Below are positions 1-11,453 of a stretch of 64,000 bases of DNA, in pieces. The notes beneath the pieces are model-generated. The model made no database searches. It had not been told where the DNA came from and saw nothing but the letters and a program-made list of their open reading frames with translations. Positions within the stretch are counted from its first letter, which is position 1, and the number at the start of each line of letters is the position of its first letter. The stretch covers positions 7,737,349-7,801,348 of the forward strand of contig NC_084715.1 in assembly GCF_033807575.1 (NCBI RefSeq). Direction: 5' to 3'. A program made the position numbers and the translations under genes. The DNA comes from Cydia pomonella. Lineage: Eukaryota > Arthropoda > Insecta > Lepidoptera > Tortricidae.

Positions 1-123
1 ATTAAGTGATAGTAAAATGGAGTATACGCCCTCAGAAAGACGAAAACGCTCGTAAAGTACAGCTACAATAAATAGACTGAAGCTAGAGCTAGGCAGAGCA
101 GAGCAGCAGTGTGAACGAACTGG
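1..123 (+). promoter_or_regulatory. Candidate 5' leader of gene A
   Basis: This is the stretch directly upstream of the predicted first ATG of gene A. It contains GC-richer text (around 80..110, repeated gcagagcag) that could be 5' untranslated sequence. No clear TATA box or initiator stands out and the transcription start is not visible. The assignment rests only on the exon 1 prediction and on its being at the very edge of the window. Confidence 0.25.
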
Positions 124-3100
124 ATGGATTTGCAATCTGGTAAGGTTTTTATGGCTCCCTCTCTACAATCAGGTGAAATTTCACCTCGCGCCCTTTTATT
201 TATAACCTAGGTTTAAGTAGTTAAATAAATGGTGTTACTCGTATTTTTTTATAAACAAAATTATTGTTGTAATATAGTTGTAATTACCAGTTGTCCCAAC
301 TACATTGCTGACACATATCAGGTAACTATTGCACTTTGGTAAAAATAGCAGGAGCAAAAGTTATTTATTTATTTATTTTACCTTTATTGCACAATACAAA
401 AAAGTACAAATGGCGGACTAATGCCTTAAGGCATTCTCTACCAGTCAACCATTGGGCCAAACAGAAACTTACAATTGGTGCGGAAAGGAAAATAAGTACA
501 GAGAGATAAAAGTCAAGTTAGTAGTTTTTTGACCTAGATCTTATAAGGTTTCGGGTGTTGAGATAATATGTTCTGAAATATATTATTTTTAAGTGATTAT
601 GTATCTAGCGAAGAACTTTATTTGCATTAATGAAATATGAAATAAACCATTAGTCATTTACTATATTCGGCAACCCAGGGTTCGTCAGATCGGTGCAAGC
701 GCAGATCAGCGACAGACTTCGTAACAACACAATTAATAATAAAATTCACAACAGGGTTTGTAAGCCTTAATTAATAATTAAAACTTAGGTACTTACAAAG
801 ACTACCACAGGTGCCGTATCAAGCTCGACCGACCCCAAGACACTAGAAGTGTTGCTATGCAGATTTTCGAAGGAAACTTGTTGCCAAATGATAATGGTCG
901 TATTGTAATGATGAAATAATGGCGCATATTGGCTATACGCTATTTTTCCAAATATACGTCCTGCGATAACAAAGTAAATGTTTACTTTATTTGAAACTGC
1001 AAAGTAAAAAAACTATAGAAAATAAAATATAAATATTACAACTAGATGATACCATCAGATGACCTTATCACTAGACGCAATCTGAAAGCAATTAAAATTT
1101 ATGATAGCTGCATCAAATAGGTACGTATGTACTTTAACGATGAATATATACGTGGACGAAGTCGCGGGCAAAGGCGACTTACATCAAATATACAACATGC
1201 AACCGCAATAACAAATTTAACAATTAAAAGCAACAATAAATAATGTGCTTTTAAAACACTTTTCGAGATAGGCAATTTGAGTTTATGGACGTCGTTTGAA
1301 AATACAAATACAATATGGTCGAGGTAACAAGTAATAAATAATGCCTTACAGGCTTATAATCCTCAGTATCAAAATAATTTTAAAACACACCCAGGCATTT
1401 TATTTCTCTTCTTCTTCCTCGCGTTATCCCGGTATTTCGCTTGACAACTAATCTCAAGATTTGGCGTAGGCACTAGTTTTTACGAAAGCGACTGCCATCT
1501 GACCTTCCAACCCAGAGGGTAAACTAGGCCTTGTTGGGATTAGTCCTGTTTCTTCACGATGTTTTCCTTCACCGAAAAACGACTGGTAAATATCAAATGA
1601 TATTTCGTACAAGTTCCGAATTATTGGTACGAGCCGTGGTTTGAACATGTAACCTCCGGATTGCAAGTCACACGCTCTTACCGCTAGGCCACCAGCGCTT
1701 CCATTTTATTTATATATATTTATAGTAAAATAATAGATAAATATAAAGTCTAAATTTATGTTTTACGGATTTTTCTGCGGTATCTCTTTTTTCCACGTCT
1801 GTTAATCTTTTGTGTTCATGCCCATCAAGTCAAGCGTGCGTCAGTGATGTTGGAGACTAGTTTGCAAGCCTAATTCCGCTGTTTGAGGAAATCCTTGTGA
1901 TATTAGACCTTTCAGTACTTGGAAAAGTGATAAAAAAGTGTCTGTATACCTCAAAACAACAATTTTCAGTTTGGCAAATTCCTAACGATTCGGGCCTTAT
2001 TCTTGAATATTGAAACTAAAAATCAATATCTAATAAAATCAGGTCTTATAAACGGAAGCCAAATTAGAATATGTAATTATCAACGTACACTACATGTAAA
2101 CAAGTTAATTACACGTTAAATAAGATAACTCTTACACATTACAAATACCAACGACACAGATATAACGTAAACAACAATTTTATCTTAGCATCTCAGTTTG
2201 ACTTGTTGCTTAGGGCCTGTAGCCTGCTAGCAGGCAGGATTATTGTCATAAAATTAATGTTCGTTTTTAGATATTACGTTCTGACACAATGAAGGAAAGT
2301 GAACGGGAAAGCCGATATCAAAAGGTGCCGACCAGAGAAATTATTAAAGATAGTGAGTACAATATGAAGACACGGGGGCCTATTCGTATTAAAACAAAGA
2401 CAAACTTGTATTGTCGTTTTGTTATCTGAGTTTGGGCGAGATACACAAAAGGCCAATTCGAATTTACAGATCAATATCAAATTCTTAAAATTTGGATACC
2501 ACACTGACGCGTAGGTACAACTTTGCGGTACGAGTAATAATAATGTATATTAATAGCACATTAATAACAAATAATTTAAGATTGGACGAAAATCAGTAAC
2601 AAATTAAGATGATTTATTTAATGTATAAATTAGCATACTGTACTGGCTTACATAGAACTTATAGATTCCGGGGCTAGCTTTGCTCAGTTAGCCCCGGAAA
2701 ATGGTAAATGATAATGAGAGCAAGGAAATAGATAGTTTTAAAACTATCTAGTATTTTTTAGGGTTCCGTAGCCAAATGGCAAAAAACGGAACCCTTATAG
2801 ATTCGACATATCCGTCTGTCTGTCCGATTATGTCACAGCGACTTTTTTTTTGTTAGGGGGGAAAATGCATTCCGCATACCACCCGGGTGCGGGGGGTGAC
2901 CCGAGTGGTTATGTGGGACTCCCGTCTAGGCTAATGAGGCCCACGGTATTCCCACTAAAAACCCCCCATATGCCACCTCACCGCCCTAATGGTGGGGTTA
3001 CGGGAACGCTTGCGTACTCATCCGCGACCCCACCGGCGGCTCCTACGCCCTGCCCAAAAGCCCTTCACGATGGTTCGACGCGCCTTCCGCCTCGGCTTCC

Positions 3101-6100
3101 TTGTGTACTGTAGCGGACCCCTCCGAGCCCGCCACAAGGAAGCCACGGGGCCAGAAAACTCCCCGGCGCCCGGCGACAGATCAGGTCTAGGGTTCTGCCG
3201 CAAAACCACAACGTATTTTAACAATATTTTTCACCCCTTTATATTATTTAGTATCGCTTTAGTTGTCTTGAACTTCATGTTATTTCAAAAGTAGTTTAGA
3301 AAACAAAAGCTGAATATTAGACTGTATTATTTTTGTTGTCGTTTTTGGTGAACTGTGATGTTGTTCGTGGTCATCAAGAAAGGGGAAGGCCAGTTATAGG
3401 TGGCGCTCTTGAAAACAAATTAACATTTCCTAATTATTAGTATAGAGTGTGTATTTTTGATATAACCACAAACGTGAACTAGACGTCGGTTTTAAAGCTC
3501 GAAAACGATTTTAATTTTTTTTTTTAAGTTAGTGTAACTACCAGAGCATAATTAATTTTTGTAAATTTTTCGAGCGGCAATGTATTTCATACATCATAGG
3601 CACTTGTCGCAGTTGTAACGTCGCATCACACACGACAGATCGCTGGCCCAATATTACAGGGTTCTATATTACATATTCAAAATGCTTGAAATTCAATTCA
3701 ATTCAATTTATTTATTGCAATCATGTTCATTGTATACAGATGTATTACAGTCACTAAATGATACCCTGTTAGGGCACACCAATTTTCTTATTTACAAAAT
3801 AACAACTACCACAGTATGTATTTATTTATTTTATACTTTATTGCACATCAAATATTAAGTACAAATGGTGGACTTAATGCCTTAAGGCATTCTCTACCAG
3901 TCAACCACTGGGTCAAAAAGATACTTTTGTTAGGTGCAGGCTTTGTACTTGAGAATAAGATATCACTACCTACTATTTATACCTACTAATTAATATAATA
4001 TAATGAAATCATAAATTTAAACATATACTTTGTACAATATACTTACATAAATATCTACATATATACATTATACATGTACCTACTGTGAAACATTACTTAC
4101 ATCTGTCAGATAGATGCTTGCGCAACATGCGCTTGAAAGTGAATTTCCTTTGAGCTTTTCTGATATTGAGTGGAAGGTCGTTCCACAGGCGTATCGCCTG
4201 AACAGTATAGAAGTTGGTCAGGAAACCGGTGCGATGAGGGGGAAATGGAAAGCTTAAGCTACGGGAGGTACGAAGAACACCACCAGGGCGAGCGGTAACA
4301 ATTTTAAATTTGGATCTTAGATATTCGGGTGTATTTGGATCAAAAAGAAAAGAGTAAAGTGTACTTAACAGTCTCAAAGATCTACGCTTACGTATCGTTA
4401 CGTACGAAGCCAATTAAGTTGCTTACGATAAGCTGATACGTGATCGAACTTCCTAAGGCAAAATATGAACCTAATGCAGTTGTTAAGCAGTCTGTCCAGT
4501 TTGTTAAGTGAAGTTTGAACGATATTGGAGTAGCACACATCTGCTTAATCGATAGTGGGAAGTACAAGAGCTTGAACGAGAAGGGTCTTTGTGCTTATTG
4601 GCAAGAAGTTTTTGAACCTGTAAAGCGATCTTAACGTGTTCGTCACTCTGCGACATATATCAGACACCTGGGGTTCCCATGTAAGGCCACTGTCTATAAT
4701 CAGACACAGGTTTCTCACTTTAGGTGATACCGGTATCACGACATCCTCAAACCTGATCGGTGTTAAACTATGTAAATCCATCAACGCGAGCATTCGTGGG
4801 CTCCCAAGTACGATCGCTTGACATTTGGTTGGATTAACTACGATTCCAAAAGAAAGTGACCAAGCAGAAAGACGGCTTAAATTGCTATTCATGATAGAGA
4901 CTGCATGATCCATGTCCTTGACGTTCGTCTGTGTGTAAAGCTGCAAATCGTCAGCATATAGATGGTAAGAGCAGTTAATGTTAGGAGTGACCATATTGAT
5001 AAAAATTAAAAAAAGAAGAGGTGAGAGAATGCCGCCCTGTGGAACTCCAGCAGAGAGATCACACCAGTCAGAGAAGGTTCGGTTGGCACGAAGTGATTGA
5101 CGGCGATCTTGAAGATAAGAAGAAAACATGTATTTACTTTAAAATTAAATGTGCTAAAATGTATTGTCTAAATATGAACTAATAAATATTATTTCATCCT
5201 CTAGATTATCATTATCAATTTATCACTCAATGTCACTAAGACAATGTTCAAATTTTAGTTCGTTAAAAGTGAAAAATAGAACCCTGTAATATTGGGCGAG
5301 CGAGATGTGACGTTTTAAGTTAAAACAATGTGATAAATTGCTTGCTGAATTATTTTATATGGAAAAATTAAAGTCGTCTGTTTTTATAAAACCTATGAAC
5401 CTTCAATAAAGCCTAAACTAACTTCCCTTTGGTTATGCGGTCGTATCAAAAATACACGCTGTATAGGGAAATTATAACCAATCAGAGGATAGTTACCTTT
5501 GCTATAGCCTTGATGCACTCCCTTTTTGAGGTTTAGGAAGAAGGTAGGTCATATTAGACGCTAGTTAAAAAAAAACCTTTTCAGATATTCCAGAGATACC
5601 TGTGTCTTATGGTTATGGAATTCGACATGTACAAGTTGCACTCTTACTGTTCAGCTTGACAGTTGCATATTCGGCACGCGCACATATAGGTCTAACTGTA
5701 GTTGCCATGTCTAAAACACCACGTAATGCTAATATAACCATTAGTAATTCTAGTGGTTTCATAAATGAAAGCATCTACAATAATACAGTTGATGCCATTG
5801 TCATGAGAGGAGAAGACAATAATGGAACAAACGCATTGGAATCTGAAATAAATAGAACTATCTCAAAAATAAGCAAGGAAAATGAAACAGATGGAAGTAT
5901 TTGGAATATTTATATGGTAAAATTTTGTTGTATTTTCTATTATTCACTCTAAAATTAATTAACGCTGCACACAGTTAATAAACACTGCATTGATAGACAT
6001 TGTATTAAAAACCAAAGAACAAACGTTATGATTTTTTACGCATGATAGTATGAGATGTATTTATGTCTAGTGTGGGGCCAGAATAAATGTAACACTTTTA

Positions 6101-9100
6101 ATCATTTATTTCCGAAATAAAACTGTTGTATTTGTATGAAAATTCTTATATTATTTACAGACTTATGAATGGCCAAAATCAATTCAAGAGTTGATTTTAG
6201 ACTCCTTTTTCTTGGGTTACTTTCTGATGATGTTTCCTATGGGAATGATTGCCCAACGTTTTGGAGGGAAGATACCTCTACAAATATGTATGCTAGTTAA
6301 CGGAGTAGTTTCACTTATCACTCCCTCAGTGGCTGCATGGGTAAGACATCTTTATTTTAACATTGCAATAGTTTTGTTTGTTTAGTTTTTTTATAATTAT
6401 TATTTTTTTTTTTATTAACTTTATGTAATGTAAGTATTATCCGCTTAAAACTTGCATTAAATCAAATTTTGAATACTGTAATAAGAGACAAAAAAAAAAC
6501 ATAAAATAAGAAGTTCACCATTATAATTTGATATCCAGACACTATATAAATATAGATACCGTGAATAATTGGAATGAAATGATATAATACTTGGAATGTA
6601 ACAAAGGAATGATAATACGAGTATTATCCATGTAATACTTACTGACTTACTGATTTGAACAACAATAAACAAGAAGGTAGTCGTATTTCTTAGGTAACAT
6701 AAGTTTGGTTTCAATATGCTAGGGAGGATGGAAAGCAGTATGCTGCTGCCGGGTGATACAAGGACTGAGTCAAGCAGGAGTGTACCCTAGCATCCAAACT
6801 GTACTATCTAAATGGGCGCCAGCAAGTGAACGAGGCAGATTTGCCAGCTATATATATTCAGGTGCAAAAGATATGACATGATTCAATAAGTTGAACAGAT
6901 GGCCTTGAAAATCTCAAGATTCTTTTTGTTGAGGAGGGCAATACATGGCTAGATATTATGAAAATTAGACGAGGCCTTTAAGGATTTTTGATATTCTTCG
7001 GTTTTAAATAATCTCTGCCGCAGGCATACCAAATACATACCTTGCATGGTTTATAATTAAATTATAATAATTATACTAACAGCGGTATAATTTTTTTGTC
7101 ATCGGCTTCCAGGTTCGACAATAGGCACTGTTATAGCATTCCAATCAAGTGGTGCATTATCATCTAGCAAGGCGGGATGGCCTGCCACATTTTGGTTATT
7201 TGGATCAGTGTGTATTGCGGCTTTTATTCTCTTGAGTATGTTTGCTGCTAGTTCCCCAACCGAACACAAAAATATCAGTGAGGAAGAGAAAACCTTCATT
7301 TTAGGAAGAATTGATGATGGTGTAAAAAAGGTATTTAGTTTTGAATATTTCCATAGAAAGTATCCGGCTATTTTTTAATTCGCGCTTTTTTATTTATGAT
7401 ACTAATTGTATTTCAGAGGATGAAAACTCCATGGAAACAAATCCTGACTTCAAAGCACGTTTGGGGAGCATTTGCAGCACACGTAGCTTCTGGAGTCTGT
7501 TTTGTCTTTTTTATAACTCAAACACCTACTTATATGTTTTATATACTCGGTTTTAACATTAAAAATGTATGTATATATATAATAGTATTTTGTTCCAAAT
7601 TTTATATAACATATATCAAGAAGAAATATTAAAATTCTATTTTATAGTTACTACCTAAGTATCACATTCACATATTTTTTTAGGCTACCAATATATTTTC
7701 AAATTAATAAGTGATTGGCTCATGAAGCGTGTAAGACCTGGAATGTAAAATTTGTCGTGCAATGTCAAGTAGAATATTCATAGCCGACAACACTAATTTG
7801 TATTAAACCAGACATTGTCAATATTTATCGTTGTAAAGTTAACCAAGTCGTGACATTTATTTTTCAGAGCGGCGTTTTGTCCTCTTTACCCTATATCGCA
7901 AGCATTATCTTATCTGTAGTCTACGGGGTAGTGTCTGACTATTGTACCAACAGAGGTATCGTCACTTTAAAGACAGCAAGGATCGCATCGAACAGTCTTG
8001 GTATGTTGTCTAAAGATGTTTAACCCATATAAGACCAGATATAATTTTTAGACTGAACTGTAAAAGATTAAATTGTATATTCTGTCCTAGTCATTTTAAT
8101 AAGCAGGAGACAAACAAGAGACAATATTGAGGGTTCCTCAGGATAAGGTTCCGTCGGGCTTACAATTTCCAATACACTGGAGCATTTTTTTAAATATGCA
8201 GCAATTTTCATATTCACTAGATAACGCTACAGTCATTTAAAATGTACCCCCACCGCTTGTTCTTTGTACAGCACAAATTGGACCAGCTCTTTGCCTTGTA
8301 GCAGTGTCATTCACTGAAAACAGTACATTCGCCGTTATTTTACTGATTCTTGGAGTTGGACTGCTTTCCGGCGTCCACGTCGGTTGGATGGTATGCATTA
8401 ATAATTTAACTTTCGTGTATCGTAGCCTCATTACTAGAGGCTGGATTTCTCGTGGAATTTTTGAATTTTATTGTCCTATATAAATACTACATGTATCGAC
8501 ACAATGTAGAACACAACATATTAAAGAAGTTGTAGGGGTGGTTACACATAACCGTCTGTCATCGTTAAAACGTTCGCAAAATATTATTTTATGGGAATTT
8601 TCGTAGTTCATCGCTGAGTGACGTTGATAATTACGCTGATTGTGGTTATAGTAACTGGCCCTTAAAGTACAACAGGCGCTCTTATCGCTAAAAAGCGATC
8701 TCTTCCAGATAACTTTTGAGTAGTTGAAAATAGATTCATGCAATAAAATGAAAACAAAAACTTAAATTTCTTCAGTTCAGTGTTTTTTTTTTTTTATATT
8801 TTTTTTTTATGATCAAAGTCTGTTTTAAGTTAACAAGTGTTCCATGAGGTTCCATTACTTTCTTTTCTTTTTTCTGGTATATATATGGTATATAACGAAG
8901 TCGATAAATGAGAAGTCCCTATGACAGTTAAAAAATCATGAGGATTCCGGTCTCTGTTCATTACTTACTTACGTCCTGATTCTAATTTCGAATACGTCAA
9001 ATATTAGGTTAATATGGATCTGATATGTCACTTTTGACGTTTTTGTTTGTAGGTCCATATCGTATCTTGACCTAATATTTGACGTATCTTAAAGTTCGAA

Positions 9101-10203
9101 TCGGGCCGTTACGGTTTTGTTTCTTTAACTTTGCATGCGTTTATGAAAAAAATATTAAATTTATAAAGAATATCATATTTGTCACAGTCTGATTCTAAAC
9201 ATTTCTTTTTAAATTACGTTTGTCTCCATTTTAGTTGAACTACATAGACCTATCTCCAAACTTCAGTGGGTCTCTAATGGCACTTGGAAATACACTGACG
9301 GCGTTCACTTCTCTCTCTCAGCCAATATTGATCTCGAACATCGTCACCGACGTGGTAAATATGATGTCTGTTAAATGTTTCATATAAACTTAATCATATA
9401 CTTTTTTTTTCAGCCTGTTATAGTGTCCCACTGCTGGGCAAGAGCCTATTTTTTTCTATTTTGTTTATCTATTTAAAAGAAAAAAGAAAGAAAGAAAATA
9501 GATTTATTTACGCAACAACATAGTACATCAAAAAAGGCATGCAGACATAAAAAAAAATGGACGCTAAAATAGGATCCTCACTCAGCATAATGCCGCGGCA
9601 ATCCGTGGCTAAAAGACAAATATTCTTAATGATGTAGAATAGATGTTTACTACTAGTCGATTGATATAAGATAAAAGTATCAGAGAGTATGACAGTGTAA
9701 GGGAATGTCTTTTTTACAGAGAAACCGCTTTCAGTGGCGTATTATGATGTTCCTTATTGCCACTATAATCTTCATTACTAATGGAGTGTTTGCTTGGTTT
9801 ATATCAACGGAAATTCAACCTTGGGACCAATTTGATTCCAAAGGTAAGATAGACCTTTGTAGCTGCTATAAATGCAGACTGTGCAATATTTTTATTATAA
9901 AAGAGTATGTACACATCACACGCTTTTTTATTATAACACATTTTCAGCTATCGATGTAGTGAAGTTTAGCTTAGAAACTTAAAATTTGAGTCACAGTATC
10001 GTTTTTTTTGGTTCATTAAATACATCTTTTTAACATTTTTGCGAACTAGTAATACGAGTAGGTTTTGGTCTTGACCAAATGAGCTTAATTCTTGCTTGCC
10101 TACCTTCTTGATATTTATACCTACATTGCGAACTTTTCTATTCTAATGAGTAATTAAACTTTGTTTTTCAGAAACCAGTGACACGGAAAAAAATAATCAA
10201 TAA
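124..10203 (+). CDS. Gene A: SLC17-like MFS transporter (divergent paralogue)
   Basis: Predicted exons: 124-139, 5585-5916, 6161-6340, 6723-6861, 7113-7330, 7417-7566, 7868-8000, 8272-8390, 9235-9354, 9720-9843, 10172-10203 (520 aa). All introns are GT-AG. The protein starts MDLQS, then reads DIPEIPVSYGYGIRHVQ into TM1. Exon 1 is only 16 nt. I chose it because ATG GAT TTG CAA TCT G is followed by gtaagg, and its phase 1 donor fits exon 2, which has no in-frame ATG and an upstream stop. Residues about 50-110 form a lumenal or extracellular loop with at least seven N-x-S/T sequons. TM4 carries RVIQGLSQ followed by KWAPASERGRF (residues 187 to about 217); the second half has NYIDLSPNF. These are SLC17 family marks, so an anion (phosphate or organic anion) carrier in a plasma or vesicle membrane is inferred; the substrate is unknown. 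Unlike B-D, the C-terminus is split by an extra phase 1 intron (exon 10/11). Exon 1 is the weakest part (about 0.6); exons 2-11 are strong. Confidence 0.86.
361..495 (-). mobile_element. 3' end of a non-LTR retrotransposon (LINE family 1)
   Basis: Read on the minus strand this is a LINE tail: GGTTGACTGGTAGAGAATGC, a short gap, then GTACTTTTTTG, GTGCAATAAAG and a TAAATAAATA-type tail. The same tail occurs at 3815-3925 (minus), 13621-13745 (plus) and 14255-14370 (plus). At 3815 it is joined to reverse transcriptase coding sequence. It is 5'-truncated with no coding part left, and lies in gene A intron 1. Confidence 0.7.
1451..1699 (-). mobile_element. tRNA-derived SINE
   Basis: On the minus strand the element starts near 1699 with a tRNA-like head: TGGCCTAGCGGTAAGAGCG resembles a pol III A box, and ATGTTCAAACC about 30 nt later resembles a B box. 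The body runs to about 1451. A headless relative lies at 60345-60545 in the same orientation and shares the TTGGCGTAGGCACTA and ACGAAAGCGACTGCCATCTG blocks. It sits in gene A intron 1. Confidence 0.7.
2757..2845. repeat. Dispersed repeat with AGGGTTCCGT / ACGGAACCCT hairpin
   Basis: A short stem-loop (agggttccgt, loop gccaaatggcaaaaa, acggaaccct) is followed by CCGTCTGTCTGTCCG. The hairpin recurs almost unchanged at 29291-29343 in gene C. I recognise it as a very common lepidopteran repeat, probably the end of a DNA transposon. A separate 11 bp perfect stem with a 12 nt loop (TTCCGGGGCTA, 2666-2676 with 2689-2699) lies just upstream. Confidence 0.6.
2850..3190. repeat. GC-rich island, probable transposon fragment
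   Basis: This 340 bp block is strikingly GC-rich inside AT-rich intron DNA. It is open in several frames on both strands (for example 2850-3113 and 2989-3294), which is expected of GC-rich sequence and not evidence of a gene. No protein family is recognisable. A piece of a LINE 5' region or another mobile element is the likeliest explanation. Confidence 0.4.
3646..5297. repeat. 22 bp perfect inverted repeats flanking a LINE fragment
   Basis: The 22 bp at 3646-3667 (starting GCCCAATATTACAGGG) are repeated as the exact reverse complement at 5276-5297. Weaker matching continues outward (AACGTC and ATCGCT blocks on both sides). Between them lie a minor LINE-like tail (about 3695-3800, AATTCAATTCAATTTATTTA) and the LINE fragment at 3815-5129. 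This could be a terminal-inverted-repeat element that received retrotransposon insertions, or two inverted copies of a small element. Confidence 0.55.
3815..5129 (-). mobile_element. 5'-truncated non-LTR retrotransposon with reverse transcriptase
   Basis: The minus strand encodes the central and C-terminal reverse transcriptase. From 5129 the frame reads the palm motifs GVPQGGILSPLLF and YADDLQLY, then NPTKCQAIVLGS, to about 4545. A later frame (4413 to 4093) reads RLWNDLPLNIRKAQRKFTFK, which typifies the C-terminus of Jockey/CR1-type LINEs. The two frames are separated by stops or a frameshift, so the copy is dead. The 3' tail (GGTTGACTGGTAGAGAATGC, GCAATAAAG, TAAATAAATA) ends near 3815. The 5' end is cut at about 5129, inside the RT domain. 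Confidence 0.88.
8535..8720. repeat. Dispersed repeat pair in gene A intron 8
   Basis: Positions 8535-8670 (AAAACGTTCGCAAAATATT, then GTAGTTCATCGCTGAG) match a second copy at 52035-52180 in gene D intron 8. Directly next to it, 8670-8720 (TATCGCTAAAAAGCGATCTC) matches 56485-56520 and looks like a LINE 3' tail on the minus strand. Neither piece has coding content. Confidence 0.55.
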
Positions 10204-10653
10204 TTATTTACCAAATGTGTTTATAATGCCAACGTTTTACGGTTTTAATCAACGATTCACCTTTATCCAATGTTCACGTCGCTTTCTGCAGAGTAAATGT
10301 ACAAGTTTCTACAAAAAGAAAGTTACTATAGTAAATCAAGATTTCCCGCTATTTTTCCAAGATTGTAATACTGATTTGATGACCATAGAACGCAATAGAT
10401 GTAAATGAGATTAAGTTGAACGAGAATGAAATAAGTAAAAAACAAATTTACCATATTGGTCCAGCAACCACTGAATTGGAATAGTTGAAATTTTTCGAAT
10501 TGTTTGATGTTAAAAAAAAAAACAAGATTTCTACGGTTTAAAACCTCCCCTATCTGAAATTGAAATATTTATTATTCGGATATATTTATGAACTTAACTT
10601 TTATTATTTTAATTCACGGCGCCTTCCCATTCTCATTTACAGATTAGAATAAA
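10204..10653. other. 3' flank of gene A, no gene seen
   Basis: An open stretch of 76 codons (10178-10408) overlaps the last exon of gene A in another frame and is not a gene. An AATAAA at about 10648 is 440 nt past the stop codon and could be the poly(A) signal of gene A. No closer canonical signal is visible. Confidence 0.35.
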
Positions 10654-10700
10654 TAGTACATTACTACAGAGGCCGGGAAACGAAGGGTTGCAGGTCAAGT

Positions 10701-11453
10701 GTATGACGACCGGTTTGGTCTAGTGGGTAGTGACCCTGCCTACGAAGCTGATGGTCCCGGGTTCAAATCCTGGTAAGGGCATTTATTCGTGTGATGAGCA
10801 TGGATATTTGTTCCTGAGTCATGGGTGTTTTCTATGTATATTTAAGTATTTATCAATATTTATATATTATACAGGGTGATTCAGGAGACGTGAGCAGGAT
10901 CAAGCTTGAGCATTCAGTAAGTTATAAGCAACTGTTTCCTACCAGTATTTGTGAGATTAACGTTCTTTTATTTTTTACTGTTCAAAAAAAATGTTTTAAT
11001 TTATTTACGCCATGTATGGTCACCCTCTTTGTTTTATCCATAACAAGTGACAAATTGAATGTCATCGGAGTCTGGTTACTTTTGAAAAATCGTGTCTCAC
11101 TCAAGTGTGGCATTTTGTTTTCTTCATAATCAAACTGCTGTCATAACGGTTAAAGAGGTTTTAACTTTTTTAATTAAGTGTTGTAGAGTGTCCATGATTG
11201 TAGATTATCAAATTTGTCCTTCCCAAAAAGTTAAATAACAGAAATAAAGCGAGATTGTTTTACTTAAATATAATGATAAACGGTTCATTAACATTTACTG
11301 ATTGTGTAGGCTTAGTCCTGCTCACGTCTCATGAATCACCCTGTATATATCGCTGTCTAAGTACCCTCAACACAAGCCTTATTGAGCTCACTGTGGGACT
11401 TAGTCAATTTGTGTAATAATGTCCTATAATATTTATTTATTTAATATTTATTT
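10701..11453 (+). mobile_element. tRNA-derived SINE interrupted by a MITE
   Basis: The head has pol III promoter-like boxes: GGTCTAGTGGGTAGTGA (A box) and GGTTCAAATCC (B box). The body reads TTCCTGAGTCATGGGTGTTT and then CAAGCCTTATTGAGCTCACT. Without the inserted MITE (10872-11343) it is about 281 bp. Other copies or pieces: 22358-22515 (minus), 23730-23978 (minus), 39500-39715 (plus), 41521-42345 (plus, split by a LINE) and 48290-48505 (minus). It is a retroposed element, not a functional tRNA gene. Confidence 0.75.
10872..11343. mobile_element. MITE, Tc1/mariner-like, with TA target duplication
   Basis: The 472 bp element starts CAGGGTGATTCAGGAGACG and ends with the matching reverse complement (CGTCTCATGAATCACCCTG), giving terminal inverted repeats of about 28 bp with one mismatch. 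It is flanked by TA on both sides (10870-10871 and 11344-11345). A 102-codon open frame inside shows no transposase motif, so it is non-autonomous. It is inserted in the middle of the SINE. Confidence 0.75.

Noticed and set aside
1640..1699. Second tRNA-like stretch (minus strand)
   Set aside because: Part of a tRNA-derived SINE, whose body recurs at 60345-60545. The B box is imperfect and no acceptor stem is present.
2850..3294. Overlapping open frames of 87-101 codons on the plus strand and 68 on the minus strand
   Set aside because: Due to a GC-rich repeat; proline/arginine-rich translations with no domain and no splice context.
10725..10790. tRNA gene suggested by A-box and B-box like sequences
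   Set aside because: The match is to a SINE head found at several places, with the same non-tRNA body and insertion duplications. No complete cloverleaf with paired acceptor stem was seen.
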